A DNA stretch of 6,083 bases, from contig DHPL01000022.1 of NCBI GenBank assembly GCA_002407905.1, positions 72,171 through 78,253 on the forward strand, written 5' to 3'. The notes under the pieces are model-generated. The model was not told the origin of the DNA, ran no database searches, and saw only the letters and a program-made list of their open reading frames with translations. This document shows, piece by piece, positions 1 through 6,083 of the stretch. The position numbers and the translations under genes are program-made. The stretch is from Anaerolineaceae bacterium UBA5365 (GTDB taxonomy: Bacteria; Chloroflexota; Anaerolineae; Anaerolineales; Anaerolineaceae). The number at the start of each line of letters is the position of its first letter. Within the stretch, counting starts at the first letter, position 1.

Positions 1-24
1 GTTCGACTCCCATCCATTCCCGCT
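1..24 (+). tRNA. Possible 3' end of a tRNA gene (partial, isotype unresolved)
   Basis: The first bases contain the T-loop signature TTCGACT (2-8), preceded by G1 and followed by CCCAT (9-13), as expected for the 3' side of a T-stem. CCATTCC (14-20) would then be the 3' side of the acceptor stem. No CCA is encoded. The next base, C21, would be an unusual discriminator. An alternative reading of TTCCCGC-T (17-24) as a glycine-type acceptor leaves three extra bases after the T-loop. Most of the molecule lies outside the window, so neither the cloverleaf nor the anticodon can be tested. A tmRNA 3' end is a further possibility. Confidence 0.35.
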
Positions 25-39
25 TAGTTTTAAGGTGAT

Positions 40-1551
40 ATGGATCGCATACAGGATAAGAGTCTGTGGGGGTACTTGGCGGCAGTAGCTGCCAGCATTT
101 TGCTGCTCACAGCGCTTGCCCTTCCGGGTCGGCCTGCCAATGTGCCGGAACCTGTACTAACGGGGGTGGCGGCAACTTTATTGGCTGAGCAGGCGCCTGG
201 TGCCTTTTCTACCCCAATCCCAAGCGCTACACGAGAACCGCTGCCGAGCAGTACCCCGGCCCCCAGCCCGACACCAAGCCCAACCCCCTATGCCAGTCCA
301 ACCTTTGTGCCTACCGTTCCCGTTCCGGACGGCCTGGCGCTTACGGTCCTGCACCCCTGGCAAAATGAGGCTGGGGACGCTTTTGAGGCGCTGATGGAGG
401 AATTCAACCAGGCTCAGGATGGGAACCCCTACCGGGTCCGGCTTAGCGCCAGGCGAGCCAACGGATTTGAGGATCTGGCCAACCGCCTGAGTTCGGAAGA
501 CTCCGGCGCAGATATCGTAATCGGTTACGGTTACGATCTCGCTTTCATGGACCGGGGCGAGTATTTGTCTCGCCAGGGCGGCATGCTTGCGATCAATCGG
601 AAGCGCGACCCGGGCAGAGTGCTAACGCAGGGGCCGCTTTGTGATGGCTGCGCGCCGGCAGGCGAGGAGAGCCGGGAGCAGCGCATGGTGCCGATCCTCT
701 GGCAGCCTGCCCTGCTTGCCTGGAATGAAACCTGGGCCCAGGAACTGGGTCTGGAGGGTAAGGTCCGCAGTATTGCCGCGCTGCGCGAGCAAACCCGGGC
801 AGCCTCCCAAGCCCTGCTGGAAGACAATATCTACGAAAACAACGGTGCCGGCGGACTGCTCCTGAGCCACAGCCCGGAATCCGCCCTGGCCTGGTACACT
901 GCCTTTGGCGGCGCGTTTGACCCTGCCCTGGCTTACCCGAAGGTCAGTCATGCTGAGATGGATGAGAGTCTGCGTTTTCTCAAGCAGCTTTTCCTCGAAA
1001 ACCGCGCCTGGAACAGCGGTTACCTTAGCGACCAGGCTTATTTTGCCCAGCGCTGGACCCTGCTTTACGAAGCCCAGCTCACCGATATCCCCCTGCAGCT
1101 TGGGCAAATGGGCTATTACAGCAACCAGGATACCTGGCTCTTATTGCCATATCCCAGCTCTAACGGGGAAGGCAGCATCAGTTTGGAAAGCGTAGCGGCT
1201 GCGGTCAAAAGCAGCGACCAGGCTCGCCAGCAGGCGGCCTGGAGCTTTGTACGTTACCTGCTTAGTGCAAAGGCACAAAACGCGCTGGCAGAGCTTTCCT
1301 GGCTCTGGCCGGTGATCGGTCAGCCAGCTGAGGTGGCTCCGGGTTTTGCAGCGCGCTATCCCCAATGGGCGAGCGCACTTTCACCGCAGACTCGGATCAG
1401 TTTTGCCCCTGAAACCAAAAATTGGGCGATCTCCCGCCTGGTAGTGCAGGACGCGGTGGGCCGGGTTTATGGCTTGGACCCGCAGTATTTTGGCAACATC
1501 CTGATCTCGCTGGATGCGACGCTGGAAGAAATGGAAAAGCGGAATGACTGA
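40..1551 (+). CDS. Membrane-anchored extracellular solute-binding protein (ABC sugar-type, family 1)
   Basis: This 503-residue protein resembles family 1 periplasmic/extracellular solute-binding proteins, which deliver sugars or similar solutes to ABC importers. A hydrophobic segment at about residues 9-29 has no lipobox cysteine, so it is probably an uncleaved anchor or a signal peptide. A Pro/Thr/Ser-rich spacer follows at about 57-96. The binding domain starts at about 100 with the family-like TVLHPW and runs to the C-terminus, with a GADIVIG-type strand near 156-162. The only two cysteines form a CxxC (C201, C204). The start is fixed by an in-frame TAA at 31-33, with AAGGTGAT just before the ATG. 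No permease or ATPase gene is adjacent, so it is an orphan in this view and its ligand is unknown. The end overlaps rnhA by 8 bp, which suggests co-transcription. The fold is fairly certain and the substrate is not. Confidence 0.82.
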   Translation: MDRIQDKSLWGYLAAVAASILLLTALALPGRPANVPEPVLTGVAATLLAEQAPGAFSTPIPSATREPLPSSTPAPSPTPSPTPYASPTFVPTVPVPDGLALTVLHPWQNEAGDAFEALMEEFNQAQDGNPYRVRLSARRANGFEDLANRLSSEDSGADIVIGYGYDLAFMDRGEYLSRQGGMLAINRKRDPGRVLTQGPLCDGCAPAGEESREQRMVPILWQPALLAWNETWAQELGLEGKVRSIAALREQTRAASQALLEDNIYENNGAGGLLLSHSPESALAWYTAFGGAFDPALAYPKVSHAEMDESLRFLKQLFLENRAWNSGYLSDQAYFAQRWTLLYEAQLTDIPLQLGQMGYYSNQDTWLLLPYPSSNGEGSISLESVAAAVKSSDQARQQAAWSFVRYLLSAKAQNALAELSWLWPVIGQPAEVAPGFAARYPQWASALSPQTRISFAPETKNWAISRLVVQDAVGRVYGLDPQYFGNILISLDATLEEMEKRND

Positions 1552-1993
1552 ACTGCCATTGGTGAAGGTGTACAGCGATGGCGCATGCAGCGGCAACCCT
1601 GGCCCTGGCGGCTGGGGGGCGATTCTCGTTTGGAACGGACGGGAGAAGGAAATAAGCGGCGGAGAAGCGCTTACCACCAACAACCGGATGGAGATCACCG
1701 CTGCATTGGAAGCCCTGCGCAGCCTCAAGCACCCTTGTAAGGTGCAAATCTTTACAGATAGCGCCTACTTGCAGAACGCCGCCACAGTTTGGATGCGGGA
1801 CTGGAAGCGCCGCGGCTGGCGGCGGAAGGAAGGCGCACTGCTGAATGCTGAACTTTGGCAGGCCCTGGACCAGGAGATGGCGCGCCACCAAGTGGATTGG
1901 GAATGGGTGAAAGGGCATGCAGGCCATCGCTACAACGAACGCGCCGACGCTCTGGCACGCAAGGCGATTCCCAAAACTACTCCCAAGGATTAA
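1544..1993 (+). CDS. rnhA: Ribonuclease HI
   Basis: RNase HI cleaves the RNA strand of RNA-DNA hybrids (R-loops, Okazaki primers) in the cytoplasm. The 149 residues cover the whole domain, close to the 155 of the E. coli enzyme. The four metal-binding carboxylates are present: D12 (in YSDGACSGNPGPGG), E50 (in TNNRMEI), D72 (in TDSAY) and D135 (in NERADALA). The catalytic-loop histidine H125 lies in WVKGHAGH. The basic-protrusion region around WKRRGW (87-92) is also kept. I chose the ATG at 1544 because the protein then begins a few residues before the first strand, as in known family members. An in-frame ATG at 1514 would add ten residues unlike the family. A weak GGAAAAG lies 4 nt upstream, and the start sits inside the end of the solute-binding gene, so translational coupling is likely. 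Confidence 0.96.
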   Translation: MTELPLVKVYSDGACSGNPGPGGWGAILVWNGREKEISGGEALTTNNRMEITAALEALRSLKHPCKVQIFTDSAYLQNAATVWMRDWKRRGWRRKEGALLNAELWQALDQEMARHQVDWEWVKGHAGHRYNERADALARKAIPKTTPKD

Positions 1994-1996
1994 TCC

Positions 1997-2025
1997 AAAA
2001 AAGTGGCGCATCCTTTGCGCCACTT
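1997..2025 (-). terminator. Intrinsic terminator for the copZA operon, in a convergent intergenic gap
   Basis: A perfect 10-bp stem (AAGTGGCGCA at 2001-2010, TGCGCCACTT at 2016-2025) closes a 5-nt loop. On the minus strand the stem runs into six T residues (the A-run at 1997-2002), which is the classic intrinsic form, 42 nt past the copA stop. On the plus strand only two T follow, so it would be a poor terminator for rnhA. It also lies 3 nt after the rnhA stop, where it could shield that mRNA's 3' end. Confidence 0.87.
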
Positions 2026-2066
2026 GTGTAACTAAGCTTGAACAATTCTAGAAGTGATCTGCCTGA

Positions 2067-4493
2067 TTACTTAAACCGCTGCAGACGGAGGCTATTCGTG
2101 ATTACAAAAATGCTCGAGAACGACATCGCTCCGGCTGCCAGGATCGGGTTAAGGAAGCCCAGCGAGGCCGCGGGAATGAGCAGCACATTATAGAAAAACG
2201 CCCAGAAAAGGTTTTGTTTGATCGTACGCAGGGTTGCCCGGGAGAGGCGAATGGCCAGAGGGACTGCCATAGGGTCGCCGCTGATCGAGACAATGGGCGC
2301 TGAAGCGATAGCCACATCTGTTCCGGTGCCAATGGCGATGCCGACATCCGCCTGGGTCAGGGCGGGGGCATCGTTGATGCCATCGCCTACCATGGCTACC
2401 TTGTGACCGGCCGCCTGCAATTCCTTGATCTTGCGGGTTTTATCCTGCGGCATCAGGCTGGCAGCTACATCCTGGATACCGGCGCTTTGGGCGATAGCCT
2501 GCGCCGTGGCAGGGTTATCACCGGTGAGCATCAGGGTCTTGAGCCCCAGGTGGTGTAATTCGCTCACAGCTTGAGCAGCGTTGTCTTTGAGCGCGTCTGA
2601 GATCGCCAGGATGGCTGCTGGCTGCCCATCAATGGCCATCAGCACGACTGTCTTTGCCATCGCCTCAAGGGCGGCAACCTGTGCCTGGGCAATTTCAAAA
2701 CCGATCTTCTCGCCTTCCATCAGGCGCTGATTGCCGATCAGCACAGTTTTGCCATTCAATTGGGCTTTGAGTCCGCGCCCGGTCAGCGCCTTGAAACTTT
2801 GCAGTTTGGGCAGGCTCAGGTTTGCTTCCAGAGCCGCAGCCTGGATGGCATCGGCCAGGGGATGTTCCGAGCCGCTTTCGGCTGCAGATGCCACTGCGAG
2901 CAACTCTTCCCGGCCGCTGCCGGGGAGGAGAGGGATCAGGTCTGTAAGCACTGGGTGCCCGCGGGTGAGCGTGCCGGTCTTATCCAAAACTACGGTATCC
3001 ACGGCGCCGGCCGCTTCCAGGCTTTCGCCGTTTTTGACCAAAATACCCAGTTGCGCGCCGCGCCCTGTTCCGGCCATAACGGCAGTTGGCGTAGCCAGGC
3101 CCATCGCGCAGGGGCAGGCGATCACCAGCACAGCCACCGCATTGATGATGGCGCTCTCCAGAGCACTCACTTGCGAACCCGCGCCAAGCGGAATGAAGAA
3201 ATACCAGATCAGAAAAGTGAGCAGCGCGATTGCGATCACTGCCGGGACGAAAATCGCCGAGATCCTATCTGCCAGTTGCTGGATGGGGGCCTTGCTGGCC
3301 TGTGCATCCTCCACCAGCTTGATGATCTGCGAGAGCATGGTGTCTTTACCGATTTTCGTGGCCTTGTAGATCAGACGGCCATTGCGGTTAAGTGTTGCCC
3401 CGTACACTAGAGCGCCGGTAGCTTTGTTGACGGGCTGGGACTCACCCGTGAGCATGGATTCGTCCACGCTGCTTTCGCCTTCCAGCACTTCCCCGTCCAC
3501 CGGGAACTTCTCGCCGGGCCGCACAACGATCAGATCGCCCACCTGAACGTCATCCACGGGAATCTGCTGCTCGGTATCATCACGGATCACGCTGGCTTCC
3601 TGGGGACGCAGGAACATCAGTTTGCGAATGGCCTCGCCAGCGCCGCCCTTTGCGTTGGCTTCCAGGTATTTACCCAGACGCACCAGGGTGATGATCGTTG
3701 CCGAGGTCTCAAAGTAGCCGTGTCCGGGGAAGAAACCCAGAAGCACGAAGATGGAGTAAACATAGGCCGCCGTGGTGCCCAGCGCCACGAGGACGTCCAT
3801 ATTCGCTGAGCCGTTGCGGATGGATTTCCAGCCGTTTTCGTAATAGGAATACCCGGCGATGAGCTGCACCGGCGTGGCCAGGGCAAAAAATAACCAGTCC
3901 ACCCAGTTTTGGTGAGCCCAATGCATGGGCAGCAGGCCGAAATCCCGTGACATGGAAAGGATGAAAAGCGGCACGGTGAAAACCAGCGCGAAGATGAGCA
4001 TGCGTTTTTGGCGGGTTATTTCCTGCTTGCGTGCCTTTGCTTCTACGTCATCACCGGCGTCCACGCCGGCTTCTGCGGGTTTGAAACCTGCTTTTTGCAC
4101 CGCCTGGCGCAGCTCGCTGGGGGATGTGATGGTAGGAACATAGCGCAGGGTGAGCTTCTCGCTGGCGGTGTTTGCATCGGCCGCGAGCACGCCATTGACG
4201 GCAGTGAGGGCCTTCTGCAGGCGGTCGGCATCGGCTGGATCCCGCAGGCCTGGCAGGACCAAACTCAGCTCACCCAGAGCCACATCGTAACCGGCGCTGC
4301 GCACCTGCTCCACCAGTGCCTGGATATTCGTGCGCTGCGGGTCGTAATGCACCGCGGCACGTTCGTTGGAGAGGTTGACCTGTGCCTGATCGACGCCTTC
4401 AAGTTTATTGAGGCTTTTTTCAACCGCGGCAACGCAGTTGGCACAGGTCATCCCCAAAATAGGCAGGGTGACCTGCTCGTCAGTTGTGGGCAT
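2067..4493 (-). CDS. copA: Cu(I)-exporting P1B-1-type ATPase
   Basis: This 808-residue protein pumps Cu(I) out of the cytoplasm using ATP. An N-terminal HMA domain carries GMTCANC (14-20). A second HMA-like segment (about 76-140) lacks any CxxC. Eight membrane helices are visible: about 163-182, 198-217, 232-253, 260-278, 411-433, 447-470, 757-779 and 783-800. The actuator domain has TGES (349-352). The transport site is CPC (460-462). The phosphorylation loop is DKTGT with D504, SEHP has H544, and TGD (657-659) and GDGIND (703-708) are intact. Y768-N769 in helix 7 and M790 with S794 in helix 8 are the subgroup-specific Cu(I) ligands, which argues against Zn/Cd/Pb pumps. Its ATG overlaps the copZ stop by one base (TAATG), with GAGGA just upstream, so it is co-translated with the chaperone. 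Confidence 0.97.
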   Translation of the reverse strand: MPTTDEQVTLPILGMTCANCVAAVEKSLNKLEGVDQAQVNLSNERAAVHYDPQRTNIQALVEQVRSAGYDVALGELSLVLPGLRDPADADRLQKALTAVNGVLAADANTASEKLTLRYVPTITSPSELRQAVQKAGFKPAEAGVDAGDDVEAKARKQEITRQKRMLIFALVFTVPLFILSMSRDFGLLPMHWAHQNWVDWLFFALATPVQLIAGYSYYENGWKSIRNGSANMDVLVALGTTAAYVYSIFVLLGFFPGHGYFETSATIITLVRLGKYLEANAKGGAGEAIRKLMFLRPQEASVIRDDTEQQIPVDDVQVGDLIVVRPGEKFPVDGEVLEGESSVDESMLTGESQPVNKATGALVYGATLNRNGRLIYKATKIGKDTMLSQIIKLVEDAQASKAPIQQLADRISAIFVPAVIAIALLTFLIWYFFIPLGAGSQVSALESAIINAVAVLVIACPCAMGLATPTAVMAGTGRGAQLGILVKNGESLEAAGAVDTVVLDKTGTLTRGHPVLTDLIPLLPGSGREELLAVASAAESGSEHPLADAIQAAALEANLSLPKLQSFKALTGRGLKAQLNGKTVLIGNQRLMEGEKIGFEIAQAQVAALEAMAKTVVLMAIDGQPAAILAISDALKDNAAQAVSELHHLGLKTLMLTGDNPATAQAIAQSAGIQDVAASLMPQDKTRKIKELQAAGHKVAMVGDGINDAPALTQADVGIAIGTGTDVAIASAPIVSISGDPMAVPLAIRLSRATLRTIKQNLFWAFFYNVLLIPAASLGFLNPILAAGAMSFSSIFVITNSLRLQRFK

Positions 4494-4699
4494 TATTCCT
4501 CGGCCGGGTAATCGATCTCGCGCAGGACCTCGCGAATGGCAGGGTCGGTGGCTGGAGCTTCAAAACTGACCTCAATGGTCTTTGTTGCCAGCTCGGCTTC
4601 AACAGCGGTCACGCCGCTCAGGCCTTCAAGGGCTTTGGTTACTCTTGCCACGCAATGCTGGCAGGAGATGTTTGGTATAGAATAGGTGATGGTTTCCAT
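4493..4699 (-). CDS. copZ: CopZ-like copper chaperone (single HMA domain)
   Basis: This 68-residue cytosolic protein consists of one heavy-metal-associated (ferredoxin-like) domain of standard length. Proteins of this family bind Cu(I) through two cysteines and hand it to the CopA N-terminal domain or pump. The ligands are C13 and C16 in NISCQHC, a variant of the usual GMTCxHC. The pattern of hydrophobic residues up to EIDYPAEE fits beta-alpha-beta-beta-alpha-beta. The ATG at 4699 follows GAGGAG with a 9-nt spacer. It is the first gene of a two-gene operon and its TAA shares one base with the copA start, giving a tightly coupled chaperone-pump pair. HMA domains for other soft metals look similar, but the CopA partner has Cu(I) ligands, so a copper role is the best reading. 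Confidence 0.92.
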   Translation of the reverse strand: METITYSIPNISCQHCVARVTKALEGLSGVTAVEAELATKTIEVSFEAPATDPAIREVLREIDYPAEE

Positions 4700-4716
4700 T
4701 GGAATAAACTCCTCTA

Positions 4717-4731
4717 ACCGCTAACTGCGGT
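4717..4731. promoter_or_regulatory. GC-rich dyad near the predicted copZ transcription start (candidate operator)
   Basis: ACCGC (4717-4721) and GCGGT (4727-4731) form a 5-bp inverted repeat around TAACT. It lies at or just downstream of the start predicted from the minus-strand promoter. A repressor bound here would block copZA. The TACC...GGT(T)A flavour loosely recalls CsoR operators, which is an inference only. No regulator gene is present in the window. It could equally be a small leader hairpin. Confidence 0.35.
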
Positions 4732-4734
4732 AGT

Positions 4735-4762
4735 TTGATTGTAGTTTTTTAGACAAAATAAT
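4735..4762 (+). promoter_or_regulatory. Predicted sigma-70-type promoter of the HAD phosphatase gene
   Basis: TTGATT (4735-4740) as -35 and AATAAT (4757-4762) as -10 are 16 bp apart, with 4 of 6 and 5 of 6 consensus matches. Transcription would start near 4769, leaving a very short leader that still contains AAGGA (4771-4775), 6 nt before the ATG at 4782. The elements interleave with those of the opposing copZ promoter, so both cannot be occupied at once. Confidence 0.45.
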
Positions 4763-4765
4763 CAA
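4738..4765 (-). promoter_or_regulatory. Predicted sigma-70-type promoter of copZA
   Basis: Read on the minus strand, TTGATT (4765-4760) serves as a -35 element and TACAAT (4743-4738) as a -10 element with a 16-bp spacer. The -10 matches consensus at 5 of 6 positions and the -35 at 4 of 6. The start would fall near 4731, giving a leader of about 30 nt before the copZ ATG. There is no MerR/CueR-style 19-bp spacer carrying a dyad, so activation by that mechanism is not suggested. Confidence 0.55.
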
Positions 4766-4781
4766 TAATGAAGGATATACG

Positions 4782-5579
4782 ATGCCTTTAACCGAGTTTG
4801 CCGGCTTTGCTGTGGACATGGACGGAACTTTCTTTCTGGGTGACCGGTTGTTGCCGGGCGCGTTGGAGTTTATCAGTTTTTTGCGCGCCAAAGGTATTCC
4901 CTACCGATTTCTAACGAATAATTCATCAAAATCCAGTTTGGCTTACGTGGGCAAGCTGCAAGGGCTGGGCTTAAAAGCTGAAGACGCCCTGATCTATAGC
5001 AGCGGGGATGCCTGTATTGGCTACTTGCAGCAAAACTTTCCAGAGGCATCGGTTTTCCTCCTGGGCACGCCCTCACTGCAGGAGAGCTTCAAGGCAGCGG
5101 GTATTCGCCTGGTTGAAGATGAAGCTCAGGTTGCAGTTTTGGCTTTTGACACCACGCTCACTTACGCCCGGCTGACCCGTTTTTGCGATCTGTTGAGGGC
5201 AGGGCTGCCGTATATTTCCACCCATCCGGATATCAACTGCCCGGTTCCTGGTGGTTACGCGCCGGATGCCGGCGCCATGATGGCGCTCGTGCGCGCCTCA
5301 ACCGGCCGGGAGCCGGATATCGTTCTGGGTAAGCCCAACCCGGAGATCATGCGCCAGTTGGCGGCGCAAATCGATGTTGACCCAGCTCAGCTGGTGATGG
5401 TTGGCGACCGGCTCTACACGGATATTGCCCTGGGGCAAACAGCCGGCGTGCAAACAGTATTGGTGCTCAGCGGGGAAGCCAAGCGCGAGCACCTGGCTGT
5501 GTCGCCTTACCAGCCCGACCTGGTGTGTGAGGACCTGAGCGAGTTGTTGGAGTTTCTTCGCGGTTGGGGTAGCGCTTAG
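4782..5579 (+). CDS. NagD/Pho13-like HAD-superfamily phosphatase (subclass IIA)
   Basis: This 265-residue cytoplasmic enzyme belongs to the HAD phosphohydrolases that remove phosphate from small metabolites through an aspartyl-phosphate intermediate. Motif I is DMDGT with nucleophile D12 and acid/base D14. Motif II is TNNSS (45-49). Motif III is K184 within GKPNP. Motif IV is GDRLYTDI with D209 and D214. A class II cap lies between motifs II and III, roughly 70-180, and the length fits the NagD-like family. Family members act on nucleotides, 4-nitrophenyl phosphate, phosphoglycolate or sugar phosphates, and the sequence alone does not choose among these. The start at 4782 has AAGGA 6 nt upstream. 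The gene is divergent from copZ and is probably followed on the same transcript by the small membrane-protein gene 35 bp downstream. Confidence 0.92.
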   Translation: MPLTEFAGFAVDMDGTFFLGDRLLPGALEFISFLRAKGIPYRFLTNNSSKSSLAYVGKLQGLGLKAEDALIYSSGDACIGYLQQNFPEASVFLLGTPSLQESFKAAGIRLVEDEAQVAVLAFDTTLTYARLTRFCDLLRAGLPYISTHPDINCPVPGGYAPDAGAMMALVRASTGREPDIVLGKPNPEIMRQLAAQIDVDPAQLVMVGDRLYTDIALGQTAGVQTVLVLSGEAKREHLAVSPYQPDLVCEDLSELLEFLRGWGSA

Positions 5580-5594
5580 GCAGTTTAGCTGCCT
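5578..5594 (+). other. Short hairpin at the HAD gene stop
   Basis: AGGCAG (5578-5583) and CTGCCT (5589-5594) form a 6-bp stem with loop TTTAG, extendable by G-U pairs. It overlaps the TAG stop and has no T-tract, so full termination is unlikely. It could weaken read-through or fold next to the ribosome binding site at 5601. Confidence 0.3.
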
Positions 5595-5600
5595 GGGTCT

Positions 5601-5629
5601 GAGGAGGAAAAAAGATGAATGGTCGATAA
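5601..5629 (+). other. Strong ribosome binding site followed by a 4-codon frame (MNGR, stop)
   Basis: GAGGAGG (5601-5607) lies 7 nt before an ATG at 5615, the best translation start signal in the window. The frame reads Met-Asn-Gly-Arg and then TAA (5627-5629). It is in phase with the downstream membrane-protein frame, which stays open to 6013. An overlapping ATG at 5619 also closes quickly (MVDNLD, stop). Either this is the original start of the membrane protein broken by a nonsense change or sequence error, or it is a minimal leader frame. Confidence 0.6.
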
Positions 5630-5644
5630 TTTGGATTAATAACC

Positions 5645-6013
5645 TTGATATTGGTGATCGTATTGGCTCTCCGTCTTGTGGTTAATATGGCCGCGCGCGG
5701 CCTGCGCAGCAAGGGCAAGAAACTGCCGGCTTGGCTGGGGGGACTCAATCGTTTGCTCAACCGTATCCATCGCTATGTGGGCATCGCTGCAACGATTACC
5801 GTGCTTATTCACCTGCTTTGGATGTGGACCGCAATTGGCAGGCCAAGCATCAGCGGCCTGGCGGCGAGTTTTTTCCTACTGCTCCAGGCCACATCTGGCC
5901 TGGGGATGCTGCGCAGGAAGGGCGAAGACCGCCGAAAAATCGCCCGAGCGCATACTATTATTGGCGCTGGTTTGGTGATCGCGGTGATCGTTCACCGCTT
6001 GCCTGGTCTTTAA
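5645..6013 (+). CDS. Small four-helix membrane protein, putative di-heme b-type cytochrome / ferric-reductase-like
   Basis: I do not recognise a named family with certainty. From the TTG at 5645 there are 122 residues with four hydrophobic helices, about 1-16, 43-64, 69-89 and 103-119. Helix 2 carries H42 and H56, helix 4 carries H103 and H117. Both pairs are spaced His-X13-His, as in bis-heme helices of cytochrome b and ferric-reductase-type proteins, so an electron-transfer role in the membrane is inferred. The loop between helices 3 and 4 is basic (RRKGEDRRK). The first helix extends upstream into the codons after the TAA at 5627, which suggests the natural start was the ATG at 5615 and the gene is interrupted at codon 5. 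TTG 5645, TTG 5651 or GTG 5654 could restart translation, but none has its own Shine-Dalgarno site. It follows the HAD gene closely. Confidence 0.65.
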   Translation: MILVIVLALRLVVNMAARGLRSKGKKLPAWLGGLNRLLNRIHRYVGIAATITVLIHLLWMWTAIGRPSISGLAASFFLLLQATSGLGMLRRKGEDRRKIARAHTIIGAGLVIAVIVHRLPGL

Positions 6014-6032
6014 TTTTCCAGCCTTAGATGTA

Positions 6033-6057
6033 TTAAGGGCTTACTCTCATGCCTTAA
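6033..6057. repeat. Inverted repeat before the last gene
   Basis: TTAAGG (6033-6038) and CCTTAA (6052-6057) form a 6-bp dyad, with one extra C-G pair possible if G6039 bulges. No T-tract follows on either strand, so it is not a convincing terminator. It may be an operator-like site or a weak mRNA structure upstream of the gene at 6074. Confidence 0.3.
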
Positions 6058-6073
6058 ATAAAAAGAGGCGACG

Positions 6074-6083
6074 ATGGGATTTG
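6074..6083 (+). CDS. Start of a gene running off the window (MGF...)
   Basis: An ATG at 6074 is preceded by AGAGG (6064-6068) with a 5-nt spacer, a good translation start. Only three codons (Met-Gly-Phe) and one further base are visible, so no function can be given. It has the same orientation as the cytochrome-like gene, 60 bp after its stop, and may share its transcript. Confidence 0.5.

Noticed and set aside
208..327. Repetitive CCCAGCCCGACACC-like stretch that could be a DNA repeat array
   Set aside because: It encodes the Pro/Thr/Ser linker of the solute-binding protein, and the repetition follows from the low-complexity peptide.
622..1107. Minus-strand open frame of 161 codons inside the solute-binding gene
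   Set aside because: No ribosome binding site or domain pattern. It is explained by the codon bias of the opposite strand.
1397..2023. Long minus-strand open frame of 208 codons opposite rnhA and the end of the solute-binding gene
   Set aside because: It is antisense to two well-supported genes, runs through the terminator hairpin, and its Pro/His/Ala-rich translation resembles no family.
2046..2053. 8-bp palindrome TTCTAGAA in the convergent gap
   Set aside because: Too short to mean more than chance, with no companion site or repeat nearby.
2731..3410. Two overlapping plus-strand open frames of over 200 codons inside copA
   Set aside because: Both lie entirely antisense to conserved CopA domains and have Ser/Ala/Arg-rich translations without recognisable motifs.
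4008..4511. Plus-strand open frame of 167 codons across the copA/copZ junction
   Set aside because: Antisense to the HMA domains and without supporting start signal or family resemblance.
4731..4781. Possible riboswitch in the gap before the HAD gene
   Set aside because: The gap is only 82 bp, AT-rich and filled by promoter elements, with no room for a structured aptamer in the predicted short leader.

Overview
The window reads as ordinary bacterial chromosome of moderately high G+C with densely packed genes, clear Shine-Dalgarno sites and short intergenic gaps. A solute-binding protein with an N-terminal membrane anchor and a long Pro/Thr/Ser linker, next to a CopZ/CopA pair, resembles Chloroflexota (Anaerolineae-type) genomes. 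That assignment is an inference from style, not from a marker gene. No mobile element, CRISPR array or phage gene is visible.

Layout. Bases 1-24 look like the 3' end of a tRNA-like gene cut by the window edge. A plus-strand pair follows: an extracellular solute-binding protein (40-1551) and RNase HI (rnhA, 1544-1993), overlapping by 8 bp. A strong hairpin at 1997-2025 separates them from the convergent minus-strand copper operon. That operon is read copZ (4699 to 4493) then copA (4493 to 2067), coupled through a TAATG stop/start overlap. The hairpin's T-tract is oriented to end copA transcription.

The 82 bp between copZ and the next plus-strand gene hold two divergent sigma-70-like promoters that physically overlap, plus a GC-rich dyad near the predicted copZ transcription start that could be a copper-repressor operator. 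On the plus strand come a NagD-type HAD phosphatase (4782-5579) and, 35 bp later, a strong ribosome binding site. The reading frame this site serves closes after four codons (MNGR, then TAA) and then stays open to 6013. It encodes a small four-helix membrane protein with two His-X13-His pairs, the pattern of a di-heme b-type cytochrome. The first codons of another gene appear at 6074.

The copper chaperone and Cu(I) ATPase form a coherent export module. The solute-binding protein, RNase HI and HAD phosphatase have no obvious functional tie to it. The least routine items are the interrupted cytochrome-like gene, the interleaved divergent promoters and the second CopA metal-binding-like domain that lacks its cysteines.
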